From assembly GCA_032622095.1 (NCBI GenBank), contig CP136061.1, forward strand, positions 67,769,127-67,833,126: DNA of 64,000 nucleotides, given 5' to 3'. Shown here in pieces: positions 33,553 through 43,933 of this stretch. This DNA is from Siphonodentalium dalli (Eukaryota; Mollusca; Scaphopoda; Gadilida; Siphonodentaliidae). Numbering within the stretch: position 1 is the stretch's first letter; each line of letters opens with the position of its first letter. Both the position numbers and the translations under genes were made by a program. The notes beneath the pieces are model-generated. The model did not search any database and had not been told where the DNA came from. It saw nothing but the letters and a program-made list of their open reading frames with translations.

Positions 33553-34407
33553 ATGGACCGAATACCAAGCCAAGTTTGCAACGCTTTGGAGGGCTTCCAA
33601 TCGGCCTATTGTGTGCTTTGGTCTATCCATGCACATAAGGGTCGGTCGGATGTGGCCTTAGAGTTCAGTGTTGAACCCTCAACCAGCAGCGGTCCGGAGA
33701 AGACTAACACCAAGACCACAGCTGGAGGGGCTTCACAGAAAGAGAAGAAGAAGAAAAAGAAGAAGAGTCCGGGACACCGTCGCAGGGATGCCGAAAGAAG
33801 GGCCAGGTGGATTAAGAGGAAGGCTGAGAGACGCCCAGCTACCTCCCACTTTGTCCTCTCTGGACAGCACCCTGGACAGGACCCACTCCCGGATGCCGCA
33901 TCCACTGACCTGCCATCCCAGAGGCCGACTGAGAATATCCAGACAGCCTCTGCAGTGGATGCGGAGTCGATTGTGATAACACCCCCACTACAGGAGCCGA
34001 CTGATGTCACCCCGGCGGTTCCTGCGTTGGAACAGTCTAACGCCGAGATGGGACCGGATACTCCACCACAGAGGGAGGACTCTTTCACCGTCCCTGAGAC
34101 GCCGAGGTACGAGCCGGAGTCTCCACCACCCAGGGAGAGAGAACCACCAGACATTGACCAACTGATACAAGATTTAAAGGACCGGATCATCGAGGAACAT
34201 CATCAAGGAACAACCCATCAATTCACAAAGGCAGAAAAAGAACTCATCTATAACCGTATCATCTACACGGAAGACGACGCCTTGGATCCGGATACAGTTG
34301 AGATCAGAATTCACCACTCAGACACCAGCACATCTCCCTCGGATGCCTCTTCGTCAGCACCACCTCCGACGAAGAGGCACAAGAAGAAAAAGTCAAAGAA
34401 ACGTTAA
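33553..34407 (+). CDS. ORF1/gag-like protein of a non-LTR-type retroelement
   Basis: 284 codons from the first ATG in a frame that is also open upstream to about 33,502 without an ATG. Residues ~63-94 are strongly basic (KEKKKKKKKSPGHRRRDAER, then RARWIKRK), followed by a proline/threonine-rich acidic middle, a short DIDQLIQDLKDRIIEEH helix, and a basic end (KRHKKKKSKKR). There is no RNA-recognition or zinc-knuckle motif. This composition is common in ORF1 or gag-like proteins of invertebrate retroelements (inference). The AATAAA after the stop (~34,439) and the two-stem tail (34,460-34,515) match the 3' tail family seen at 6.4, 13.15 and 57.49 kb. No reverse transcriptase is present, so this copy is incomplete. 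Confidence 0.5.
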   Translation: MDRIPSQVCNALEGFQSAYCVLWSIHAHKGRSDVALEFSVEPSTSSGPEKTNTKTTAGGASQKEKKKKKKKSPGHRRRDAERRARWIKRKAERRPATSHFVLSGQHPGQDPLPDAASTDLPSQRPTENIQTASAVDAESIVITPPLQEPTDVTPAVPALEQSNAEMGPDTPPQREDSFTVPETPRYEPESPPPREREPPDIDQLIQDLKDRIIEEHHQGTTHQFTKAEKELIYNRIIYTEDDALDPDTVEIRIHHSDTSTSPSDASSSAPPPTKRHKKKKSKKR

Positions 34408-34520
34408 AGAAACTAACAATTGGTTTTTTTTCTTTCTGAATAAAAGCTGAAAATGAGGGGTTAGGGAAAGGGTCACTCGACCCTTTCGAAGATCCCGGGG
34501 TTAGCCCCCCAAAGCACCTT
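34408..34520 (+). repeat. retroelement 3' tail with two stem-loops
   Basis: GAATAAAAGC precedes GGGTCACTCGACCC and then ATCCCGGGGTTAGCCCCCC. The arrangement matches the 6,408-6,486 insert and the ends at ~13,150 and ~57,490, so it is probably the shared recognition structure at the 3' end. Confidence 0.7.
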
Positions 34521-35537
34521 ATCATCATATCACCAGAAACATAAGACTCAATCAAGGTTGCAGAATTTGGCAAAAAATATTTTCATTTTGCAAATTATTT
34601 GGCAAAAGTAAATTTCGGTCCAGCGCGGACCCTGTTTGTGAGTACGTTTTCGGGAGTTGATCTGAAACTGATCCAATTCCACTTGTTTCATACGAAATGC
34701 TCTGACAGCAATATATGGTGTATATGAGGGTAGACACGTGTAGGAATCACTGAACTAAATGGTTTCCCATAGGCGACAGTGTTAACGTTTCGGCCAAATT
34801 CACTGAATTGAAGCCTGCAGCCTAGGCCATACCGGTGATGTTTACCCAGCTAGATTGACACCAGTTGATCACGAAAATGCAAGAAAAATCATAGGTCATG
34901 AGTTTACTTTTTAAAATAAATCACCAAGTCTACGACAGGGCTATCTCACAGCCAAATTTGATCGGGAAAAACCCAGAACTACAGCAGCTATAGTTAAATA
35001 AATTTCTCGCACACAAAAATCCATTCCCCCATTCATTCACCAGTTTAAATTATTTAGATATTATGTACAAATCAAATAAACGCGATGTCATCGTTTAATA
35101 ACGTGTCGCGTGTATCAGATGAAGGTCATTCTTCAGTTACCTTCACCTTTAGCATTCCACGGTGTACTCGCTCCCCGACTCTAGAACACATTTAGCTCCC
35201 TGATTCCTATGTACTGGCTGATCGCTGATCGGGAGTTATTCAATCGAATGCAGGAGCTTTGTTTCCATTATTCCTATACATCACCACGCTCATATCGCGT
35301 GTTGCTTCCGCCTTTCGTGTGATGCACTGATCTATAATTACCCGTTAGGTAGATAATAACTCAGATACGTTTCCGTATACTTGGTTATTTTTATTTCTTG
35401 CACCGGATTTTATGACATTGGCGCACGTTTTGTAAAAGACACATGTCGGTTCCGGAGTCTCAAATTAGCACTACTCGTCTGTGTCACATTCAGCCAGTTC
35501 CGACGATGATTTTATTTTGTACAACACGATGATATAT

Positions 35538-35710
35538 GATACAAAAATGATAAACCTGTATACAAATGAAACGTATGGGCATGACCATGGCAGATAGTCT
35601 TCTTGGTGCTCCTGACAAGATCATATAGAAAGAGTTTGGATGGCTGGTGAAATTAAAGAAGTATTCAACCTTCCATGATTGGAGCTTCCTGATATTTTGC
35701 GAAAACCCTG
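35538..35710 (+). repeat. dispersed repeat leading into a palindrome
   Basis: Bases 35,538-35,627 match 20,001-20,099 in inverse. They continue to GAGCTTCCTGATATTTTGCG, a string that also precedes the palindromes at 4.4 and (inverted) 17.9 kb. This links the two repeat types as parts of one longer element. Confidence 0.8.
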
Positions 35711-35878
35711 TGCCAATGCATTTTCTTATACTCTTATATTCGAGTCTCACATAGGGAGCTGGCATATATGAGAGAATACATTGGCATAACAATTTTCACC
35801 ATGACCGTGTAAGCCAGTGCATTCTCTTATATATCCAACGGGAGACTCGCATGTATAAGTGAATACACTGGCACATGA
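35711..35878. mobile_element. diverged double-palindrome element (copy D)
   Basis: CCCTGTGCCAATGCATT (35,706 on) opens a degraded palindrome ending ATACATTGGCATAAC. A second runs from GCCAGTGCATTCTC (35,812) to ATACACTGGCACAT (35,875). The loops differ from the 69-bp form (CTCACATAGGGAGCTGG; CCAACGGGAGACTC). Confidence 0.75.
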
Positions 35879-36286
35879 TCTTTAACGATGCACCAGCGCG
35901 GCCCCCGTGATGAATGCCACGGAAAGACTAATTCAAGTCATAAAATTTATTAAAAAATTTGGTCCCGACTTTTTTCAACGGACATGAGAGGCTTATTTGA
36001 ACCTACATATTATGCTTACGTAATTTGGAAGCAGGTGTGGAATAGGACGACAAATACACGAAATATGAATCTGGAGATTTTATTTACTCCGAAAACAACT
36101 TACCAACGTCATAGCAATGTTTCAACTGTTTTCAATTATTCCCATAAAAATAAAAATAAAACGCTCTATGTTTTTTACCATATCAGGAATTGACTAACAC
36201 TCTTCATTGAACCAAGATGAAGAAACGTCGGGACCCGATCGTTCTAAATTATTCTACTTTAATACGTTTTATGTGGTATATGAAAT
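35879..36286. other. intergenic
   Basis: Reversed AACGCTCTATG near 36,160 followed by TTTACCATATCAGGAATTG is a half-module of the ATAAAGAGCG family. The ORF at 35,984-36,193 is not supported. Confidence 0.45.
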
Positions 36287-36949
36287 AAATACACATGCAG
36301 AACGACACGATGTGTAAATGGGTTTGTCGATACAGCACGAGTGCCGTATCGACAAACCCATTTACACATCGTGTCGTTCTGTGTTTATTACACGCTTCGC
36401 GTCCTAGAATCCGTGCATTAAAAATACCTTACAGGATTAGAAGGTTTATTTAGGCTCATACAGGGCGTGTTTGTCATGTGTGATGATTCTTTTATTTAAA
36501 TAGTTCCAGTTTCATGGTTGAGACGAACGTCATGTACGTCATTTTACGTCAACGAGATGCGTATGGAACGTACGTTCCATACGGATTTGAAATATGGAAC
36601 AGCAATAACATTGTACTTCTAGGAACAAGCGTGTAATAAAATTAGTTACCATATTTATCTACTAGCTCATCGCCGGAACCGGACCAGGATATAAAAAAGT
36701 GATAATAATATGGGGTTCAAACCACCACGGGGCTTTAAAGGCACGGGCGGCGTTCGTTGCAGAAATATTCATATTTGTTCAAATTGCAATCAACAGAAGG
36801 AATGTTAAAATATATATAGTTTTGCTCATATGCCAAACATAATGAGCTCATAAATAGTATATATTGTCGTCAAGATGTACGATGGTGTACGTAAACAAGA
36901 ACCTGCTCGTGTTACAGAAGTTTTGCTTCTGTTTACATGACACAGCGCA

Positions 36950-37260
36950 ATTATATTGGTTAATCACACACAAATGATATAAACGCTCTTTATTATTTCC
37001 ATATCAGGAAAACAGTAACAAATACGGCTCTTCGTGTTTACCATATCCGGATCTGAACAAAAGCCAGGTTTTGTAACGTTTTTTGGCTTTTGTTTACATA
37101 ACAAAGGAAAAATATTTGACAATAACATACTGTTGATGCCATATTTCTTATTGGTATAAGAACAAAGTCTGTCTATATTTTACTATTCTTTCTGTTTATG
37201 GCGGTTTTTGACGGAGCTGAATATTTAACAGCATACACACCGCCAACGGCGCCCGTACCT
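36950..37260 (-). repeat. inverted copy of the 28,061-28,370 dispersed repeat
   Basis: TAATCACACACAAATGATATAAACGCTCTTTATTATT (CGCTCTTTAT at 36,985-36,994), a degraded second motif (CGGCTCTTCG at ~37,025) and GTACCTTTAAGC at ~37,254 mirror the 28-kb copy in order and spacing. Confidence 0.75.
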
Positions 37261-37393
37261 TTAAGCATGAAATAATAAAGAGAGTTTATTACTCAATTCC
37301 TGAACTGGTATGAATAAAGATTGTTTTTATTATATGCTTCCCCATTAAATAGTGGGAAATTGCCGTGGCGTAGAGCGTTATATCCATCGCCTG

Positions 37394-37463
37394 GACCGAC
37401 TCGATGGATAACACTGACCGACTCGATGGATAACACTGACCGACTCGATGGATAACACAATAG
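37394..37463. repeat. 24-bp tandem x3
   Basis: GACCGACTCGATGGATAACACT, three consecutive copies, the last diverging at its end. Confidence 0.95.
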
Positions 37464-37853
37464 TATTACTTTTTCGGAGATTACTTCCGGTTTATAGCGG
37501 CGAATCACATTAAGTTTCAAAGCGTATCAATAACAGCCGGACTATTGTTTTAATTATTGATTTTCACGGTTCATAAACTGTTATTTAATTGTTATAATGT
37601 TAACTCATTTGTTTTAATATATTCTTATCACTAAATTATGTATGCATTAATTTTCTCGCATCATTTCAGAATAAACAATGGGGACTATTTCTTATGGCGG
37701 CTATGCTCGATATTTGTCATTCAGTGGTGAGCAAATCAATTGATGGAATGTAAACAAAATGCAAATGTCGAAGCTTTCTAACAATTTGAAGTGAACTGTA
37801 GGACAAAATTAGCAGTTTTGGTGCGGTTTATAGCGCATATAATAAAAAGAAAA

Positions 37854-38007
37854 CCTACGGGTTTTGGTTGAATACCCGGATTATCTCATTCGTGGGTGCA
37901 AGGAAGTACAGAATTTCCACTCGCGGCTTGCAGCCGCTCGTGAAAATTCTGTACTTCCTTGCACCCACTCATGAGATAATTCGGGTATTCAACCAAAACT
38001 CGTAGGT
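37854..38007. repeat. 154-bp hairpin
   Basis: ACCTACGGGTTTTGGTTGAA to AGAATTTCCACTCG is mirrored down to TTCAACCAAAACTCGTAGGT. The loop, GGCTTGCAGCC, is itself a small palindrome. Similar in plan to 8,732-8,879. Confidence 0.92.
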
Positions 38008-38425
38008 ATTCTCTATTTATTACACGCTTGTTCCCAGAAGTACAGTGTTATTGATGTTCCATATTTAAAAATACGTATGGAACGTACGTTCCATACGCAT
38101 CTCGTTGACGTAAAATGACGTACATGACGTTCGCCTCAACCATGAAACCGGAACTATAAAAGCATCATCACACATGACAAAACTCGCTCTCTATGTGCCT
38201 AAATAAACCTTCTAAGTCTGTATTTTTAATGCACGGATTCTAGGACGCGAAGCGTGTAATAAACACAGAACAACACGATGTGTAAATGGGTTTGTCCATA
38301 CGGCACTCGTGCTGTCGCGGAAGGATAGAACTCGAGGCACAAGCGCCTCTCTTTCTATCCTTCCGTGACAGCACGAGTGCCGTATCGACAAACCCATATA
38401 CACCTAGTGTCGTTCTGTGTATGTA

Positions 38426-39036
38426 TTGTATTGACTTCTGTAATTTGTTTTCGGAGTAGGCCTATATTAGAATTATATAGTTGTATTGAGCGTATATATC
38501 GGCCCATATTGTCCATATACTAAACAATTATACGTGTGGTCAAATGAGTCATGTTAAAATTCGTTTGAATACTTGACAGAAATTGCATCGAATTTACCAG
38601 GAAATGGTGCTTGGGCTTGACTCCATCCTGATAATGCGAATGAAAGTGTTGGAAAATCATCCAGGTACATGTGTTGGGTTGTGCTTTAATTTTATCTTTG
38701 ATTCTTTTTGCCTATTATACGATGGCGCTTGTATTGGCCAATATTGATAGCCTAAGCGGGGTAATCGAGCGAACAAAATGGATTTGAAATGAGTTTAAAT
38801 TGTTATTGTGATCTACAGACGAATTTCTGTCAGTCACCCCACAAGATAGATCATGTCATGCATCTCCACTCTGGCTAACGCCCGTGAAGATCATATTCCA
38901 CCAGTACAAAACCTGGGAACTATTTGATGTTCTGACCATGAGATAGTGTTTGGACCAATAATTGAACGTCGACATGTGGGGTGCACTATATTTGGTAACA
39001 CCACTTCAGAAGTTTGTATAATCAAATACTCAGATG
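38426..39036. other. intergenic; one fragment shared with 10.85 kb
   Basis: CCACTCTGGCT..CATATTCCACCAGTAC..CTGGGAACTATTTGAT near 38,867-38,930 resembles 10,862-10,928. Otherwise nothing. Confidence 0.5.
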
Positions 39037-39438
39037 CTTAACCCTTTACCCAACAGAAGGGCCCTGTGCCAATGCATTCTCTTATATATGCGAGTCGACC
39101 ATAGGTCGCCTCGCATATATAAGAGAATGCATTGGCTTAACACATTAAAAATTATAAAATTGTTAAAGAATGTAAGAAAAAATGGTAAAAAGTGTTAAAA
39201 AAAGATTTTTTTTAGGCCAATGCATTCTCTTATATATGCGAGGCGACCTATGGTCGACTCGCATATATAAGAGAATGCATTGGCACAGGGCATAACTGTA
39301 ACTATCACAATGTGGTCAAGGAGCCGGTTCCAATGATATCCATATTTGTATAGTTCTATTGAGACAGACCGAAGATATTTTAGGCTGTTGAAGCTTTATT
39401 TGGCCGGTTTTGGCCGGTTTGTTGGGTAAAGGGTTAAG
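39037..39438. mobile_element. TTAA-flanked double-palindrome MITE (copy E, best preserved)
   Basis: Ends CTTAACCCTTTACCCAACA (39,037-39,055) and TGTTGGGTAAAGGGTTAAG (39,420-39,438) are perfect inverted repeats with TTAA just inside. Two intact 69-bp palindromes (39,068-39,136 and 39,216-39,284) face each other around a 79-bp AT-rich core (GTTAAAGAATGTAAGAA). TTAA target choice with CCC ends points to piggyBac-type mobilisation in trans (inference). The right third (39,285-39,419) is unique sequence including two GGCCGGTTTT units. Confidence 0.9.
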
Positions 39439-39850
39439 TATCAACATAACTATATATAGACCCAAAACTGACAATAACATTGGCTCTCATTAGACTGATA
39501 CCTTATTTCAACAAAGATCTCAATATTTATTGATGACTTTTAATTTCTCACACCCCACTGATTTAGCATGCACTCCTCTACTACATGTACAATTCAACCC
39601 ACAAATAATTGTCTGCAGCTCATACGTAAGTGTTCACATAAGTACCCCCACCAGGCGTAGTGGCGTCCCACCGAACATATTAGTATATGGGCTCTAATTA
39701 CCCTAGGTGTCACCAGAAAGGGGAATTGCAGTGACCACCATATTTATGTAGACCAACTAATTTCAGGATCCAGTTGTTGCCGTCAATATAGGCGGGAGAA
39801 TATGATTTTTTTTCACATTTTGCTCATGCTGCCCAACCTTGTTTTATGCA
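39439..39850. other. left flank of the giant element; nothing recognised
   Basis: AT-rich, no gene. Confidence 0.5.
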
Positions 39851-39889
39851 TGTTTCAGCAGCATGATTGTGACTCTGGGTTATGTATGT

Positions 39890-40128
39890 GTGGGACCCCC
39901 TTTTCCTATAGGTCTATGGCTCCATAGTATGGCAACGCCCCCTTTCCTATGCTTTGTATGTGTATATGGCCCCATAGTATGGCAACGCCCCCTTATTAAT
40001 TATTATATATCGCTCCTCCTTCCCACGTAATTTCTGGAACATTTTTTTTTTCTGGAAAATTCTGGAACATTTTTTTTGTTCTGGAACATTTTTATTGTTG
40101 TGGAACAATCTGGAACATTTTTTTTTCT
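39890..40128. repeat. subterminal repeats of the left arm
   Basis: CCATAGTATGGCAACGCCCC occurs twice (~39,922 and ~39,972). TCTGGAACATT(T)n occurs four times between 40,030 and 40,128, plus a variant. Repeated short motifs just inside the ends are typical transposase-binding candidates (inference). Confidence 0.8.
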
Positions 40129-40131
40129 AGT

Positions 40132-40385
40132 AAAATCCATAATGTATTCGTGTAATAAAATTCATACTTGTCTACGGCCTCTTTAAAATTATATAACTGT
40201 AAAGTCCCAATGTTAATTTCACACGGTACACACATAGGCTATCATAGCATCTATCTATTTACCATTCTCCACGCATAGAATTTAGGCAGTTAAAATCATT
40301 TATTTTTTGTTTTCTACAACATTATAGTAAATCCATGATGTATTCGTGTAAGACAATTCATACTTGTATATGGCCGTTTAAACTA
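40132..40385. repeat. direct repeat in left arm
   Basis: AAATCCATAATGTATTCGTG..AATTCATACTTGT at ~40,133-40,183 recurs at ~40,330-40,380. Confidence 0.8.
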
Positions 40386-40436
40386 ACAGTGCTGAAGGCA
40401 GACGCACCTTGGTCTGTTAATTAACTTCTAAGCACG

Positions 40437-40898
40437 TTGTATTATGCACCCGCTGCTGGGCACAGGGCTCTCAAGCTAATAACACAACATATAACCATTG
40501 CTGGAACATTCTCCAAACAGAACAATAACAGAGCATCATACAGTGATATGTTTTCATATACAACACTGATCCACACACTTTCTCGAAGCTTCGTAATTAA
40601 ACACACGTTTAAGTCATTAACTGCCACGATACAGATAACGACAGCATCTCTCTACATATTGAATATTATCGGAACCTGTAATCGAGGGCTATGCAAATAT
40701 GGGTGTTTAATCTGTCATTACTTTGCTGAACGTATAAGACCACCATTTCATACATTCCCCTATTTATATCACATAAAGCACAACATTTCTCAACCGACTA
40801 CATATATGACTCAATGTGGACCGAAAACCAGACGTGTTACCATCTTACGCCATAGGCATACTCATAGATCCATTGCACTCAACAGGTCAGAATGGTAA
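40437..40898 (+). CDS. hypothetical 153-aa ORF, left arm
   Basis: Starts MYYAPAAGHRALKLITQH. It is cysteine- and histidine-containing (RGLCKYGCLICHYF) with no recognised domain. The right arm has the same frame with one substitution (Q to H in ISQPTTY). Almost all of the first 63 codons are also open on the opposite strand (61 aa, 40,442-40,627), so only one of the two is likely to be real. Frame conservation between near-identical arms is weak evidence of function. Confidence 0.25.
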   Translation: MYYAPAAGHRALKLITQHITIAGTFSKQNNNRASYSDMFSYTTLIHTLSRSFVIKHTFKSLTATIQITTASLYILNIIGTCNRGLCKYGCLICHYFAERIRPPFHTFPYLYHIKHNISQPTTYMTQCGPKTRRVTILRHRHTHRSIALNRSEW

Positions 40899-41245
40899 AG
40901 CAATCTCTTTGAACCCCCATGAATAACTAATTAAAATATCTTTCCTGTTTGTTTCTGTGCTATAACCTTTCACAGTACAGTCTTGTGTGCACCCACGCTA
41001 TGACACCATTAAAGGGGGACACTGCACTCACGGTGGGGAATATTAAAAGGGTAATCTCGGTATGTGCAAGTTAAGGGGAACACAATGCACTCTAAAGGGA
41101 CACATGCATGGCACTCATTATGAATGAATGTTAAACGGCAACAAAATTGTAATTGGCCACTTACCTTCAAGTTAGATGTCACAAATTATGCATGTACATT
41201 CGATGTACGAATCAACACTGTAGGAAATGAAGGTATTGATTTGTT

Positions 41246-41312
41246 ATTACTTCAGAAATGGCTCATATAGCATACAAAGCATTTGGGTCACATACCTTAA
41301 AGGTACATGGCT
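41246..41312. repeat. first TTACTTCAGAAATGG..ACCTTAAAGGTAC module, left arm
   Basis: One ~65-bp module: TTACTTCAGAAATGGCTCAT, then GGTCACATACCTTAAAGGTAC. TTACCTTCAAGTTAGA lies 90 bp to its left. Further modules are at ~42,018, 42,341, 42,672 (altered), 43,168, 43,308, 43,438 and 43,668 (altered). Confidence 0.8.
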
Positions 41313-42005
41313 TCTGTGCAAGGGTGTTTGTGAATAGATTTAAAATGAGCATATGTTACCATCACTTCGTAAATTTACCTATCTATCCATCTTAAAGCAT
41401 TTATGAAAAATGTAGGGACACCAAGCATTATACATTTTCACAAACAGATGGGCACTAAACAGACCAGCGAGGCACTTGCTCTCACAAAAGCTAATAACAC
41501 ATAATCTATCCATTTCTGAAAAATTCTTGGCCCGTGTGAGTTAGCAGAAAAGCGTATTAAACTCGAAGCAGCCAATACTAATTATACAACATATGCTTAC
41601 AGAGCATAACCCATGCAATTTAACTATCACAAAAGTTATACCGCGAGCGGCATGAACCCTGAATACATACTGACTCCCTATTATGTATCCCTCCTAATGG
41701 TCAACTGTTATGGTACAATTGATTAAATCATCACTAACAGTAGTTAAGCTTTTTCTCTAAATACCCCTTTAATATCTGTAATCGAACTATTAGGAATCAA
41801 TCAACGCCTTGTCAATAGATATTTGAACATTTCAAATAAAGTAAATCCCACACACAATTTCTCGAAGCTTCGTAATTAAACACATGTTTAAGTCATTTAA
41901 TGCCACGATACGTCTGTCATTCAAATGCATGCTCCTAATGGCTTCTGCATCTGTACGTGGAGACTGAGAGATAAACAAAATTAATGTTTCTGTAGAAATT
42001 AAGGT
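41313..42005. other. left-arm stretch without gene
   Basis: Contains CTCGAAGCTTCGTAATTAAA near 41,861, a duplicate of the same string inside ORF-153 (~40,581). No ORF of note. Confidence 0.5.
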
Positions 42006-42680
42006 TTTCTAGTGTGTCACTACTTCAGATATGGTTCAAATAACATACAAATCACCGCATTTTGGTCACATACCTTAAAGGTACACGTCATTTATGCACT
42101 TAAACCTAATTCCGCGTATACATCAACAAAAACGCTCTTTATTTCCCAAATAGTTTGAATGTACCTAGTTTTAACAAAGATTTATGCAATCTACATGCTT
42201 TCATTCAAATAAAATTTACGACAACAACATTGTAACAGACTATCCACTTACCTTCAATTTATAGGTCATATTAGCCTGTGCATTTATGGGAGACAGACAT
42301 ACATAATATAATGCATTGGCACAGTGTTACTGATAATAATAAGGTGTCACTACTTCAGATATGGTTCAAATAACATACAAATCACCGCATTTTGGTCACA
42401 TACCTTAAAGGTACACGTCATTTATGCATTTAAACCTAATTCCGCGTATACATCAATAAAAACGCTCTTTATTTCTCAAATAGTTTGAATGTACCTAGTT
42501 TTAACAAAGATTTATGCAATCTACATGCTTTCATTCAAATAAAATTTACGACAACAACATTGTAACAGACTATCCACTTACCTTCAATTTATAGGTCATA
42601 TTAGCCTGTACATTTATGAGAGACAGACATACATAATATAATGCATTGGCACAGTGTTACTGATAATAATAAGGTGGCAT
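42006..42680. repeat. two tandem ~340-bp cassettes, left arm
   Basis: Each cassette holds ACTTCAGATATGGTTCAAAT, CATACCTTAAAGGTACACGT, CGCTCTTTAT (42,133 and 42,473), CACTTACCTTCAATTTATAG and AATGCATTGGCACAGTG. On the minus strand the third and last-but-one read as donor-like AAGGTATGTGACC and GAAGGTAAGTGG. The copies differ at only a few bases. Confidence 0.92.
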
Positions 42681-42749
42681 TACTTCAGAAATGGTTCATA
42701 TAGCATACTATTGTACCCATGGTCACATACATTAAACGAACACGTCACT

Positions 42750-43030
42750 TAAGCATTTAAACCTAACTCAGTGTATCTATCAATAAAACGCTCTTTATTT
42801 TCAAATTTGTCTGAATTGTACTAAATTTACATTTAAAATCAAGCATTTAAACCTAATTCCGTCCATCCATAAATAAAAAACGCTCTTTATTTTCAAAATT
42901 TGTCTTAATGTCCATCGTTTACTAAATTTATATTTAAAATTAAGCATTTAAACATAATTCATCGTATCCATAAATAAAAAACGCTCTTTATTTTCAAAAA
43001 CGTCCATAGTTTTAATAAAGATTTTTGCAA
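42750..43030. repeat. three ~97-bp tandem units with CGCTCTTTAT, left arm
   Basis: AAGCATTTAAACCTAA(T/C)TC..AATAAAA(A)ACGCTCTTTATTTTC, with CGCTCTTTAT at 42,789, 42,881 and 42,982. Confidence 0.9.
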
Positions 43031-43159
43031 TCTACATGCTTTCATTCATATAAAATTACCCAGTGTGTGTTAGACAACAACATTATAACATATTGGCTTT
43101 CAAGTTACATATGCATGTGCATTCGATGCACGAGACAACATTGTAGGAAATGAAGGCAT

Positions 43160-43560
43160 TGATGTGTCATTACTTCAGAAATTGTTCATACAATTGACCG
43201 TATTTTGATCACACACCTTAAAGGTACACGTCACTTTTGTCTATAATCACACAAAACATTACACATATAGGGTTCAACATGTCCACCGTAGTAAGCTTAT
43301 TTACTTCAGAAATGGTTCCAATAACATAGTATTGTACCGGTGGTATCACATACCTTAAAGGTACACGTCACTTTTGTCTATAATCAGACAATACATTACA
43401 CGTAGGGTTAAACATGTCCACCGTAGTAAACTTATTTACTTCAGAAATGGTTCCAATAGCATAGTATTATACCCGCGGGGTCACATACCTTAAAGGTACA
43501 CGTCATTTGTGTCTATAATCAGACAATACATTACGCATAGGGTTCAACATGGTCACCGAA
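43160..43560. repeat. three ~131-bp tandem units with ACCTTAAAGGTACACGTCA, left arm
   Basis: Each unit has TACTTCAGAAATGGTTCCAA, ACCTTAAAGGTACACGTCA, TGTCTATAATCAGACAATAC and GTTCAACATGTCCACCGTAG. The first unit carries 41 bp (~43,160-43,200) missing from the right arm. Confidence 0.9.
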
Positions 43561-43654
43561 GCAACCTAATCCAAAAGCAAAGAACACCCATTACTGAGTC
43601 CCGCTGTTACACACAACACAATAACTCGGGATTAAGGTCTTCTAGTGATGAGTT

Positions 43655-43933
43655 ATGGTTGTATACTTTAGAAATGGTACCTATAGCATAATATTGTACC
43701 ACATTGATGCACATCACGTTTCATGTGAATTACATGAGCAGGTAACTCAATTCTCTGCATTTCGAATGGAGTTGGGTATTTTTGTATATTATATACAGTG
43801 TTATTTAGCTTACAAATGGTTGTTATTTTATATCAATATGCCAGTTTATGTCACAGACAAAATGCGTGCTCACTCTTCACATAGACTAATGTGTAAGCAG
43901 TTGTATCATTTAGAATGGCAAAATATGGTCTAA
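43655..43933 (+). CDS. hypothetical 92-aa ORF, left arm
   Basis: Starts MVVYFRNGTYSIILYHIDAH. It is hydrophobic in the middle (FVYYIQCYLAYKWLLFYI), suggesting a possible membrane segment. Its start overlaps an altered repeat module. The right arm keeps it with one substitution. No family; could be chance. Confidence 0.2.
   Translation: MVVYFRNGTYSIILYHIDAHHVSCELHEQVTQFSAFRMELGIFVYYIQCYLAYKWLLFYINMPVYVTDKMRAHSSHRLMCKQLYHLEWQNMV

Larger units (their letters stand above)
31525..35536. mobile_element. 4-kb element with ~1-kb inverted repeats around a 2-kb core
   Basis: The left arm (31,525-32,521) and right arm (34,536-35,536) are inverted copies with small differences, from TATATCATCGTGTTGTACAA at the left end to AACCTTGATTGAGTCTTATG at the inner end. 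The core (32,522-34,535) contains the gag/ORF1-like frame and its retroelement 3' tail. Near 32,870-32,945 it also has a third, partial copy of the TTTGCCAAAT..GCAGCGCG inner-arm motif. No clear target duplication is visible. The right flank (35,538-35,627) is itself a dispersed repeat. Either a long-TIR transposon captured a retroelement, or an inverted duplication formed around it. Confidence 0.75.
36288..38425. mobile_element. composite foldback: inverted arms, each with its own palindrome
   Basis: The outer arms (~36,288-36,645 and ~38,016-38,425) are inverted copies: AGAACGACACGATGTGTAAA, TTACACGCTTCGCGTCCTAG, and the 24-bp palindrome around GGAACGTACGTTCC. The left arm holds an 82-bp palindrome (36,299-36,380, 35-bp perfect stem). 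In the right arm the same palindrome is opened by an ~85-bp hairpin-like insert (TATCCTTCCG ends). The middle holds the inverted copy of the 28.1-kb repeat, a 24-bp tandem and another hairpin. Confidence 0.8.

Noticed and set aside
33606-34190. 194-aa minus-strand ORF opposite the gag-like frame
   Set aside because: It is the antisense shadow of the basic/proline-rich coding frame; poly-Phe arises from the lysine codons.
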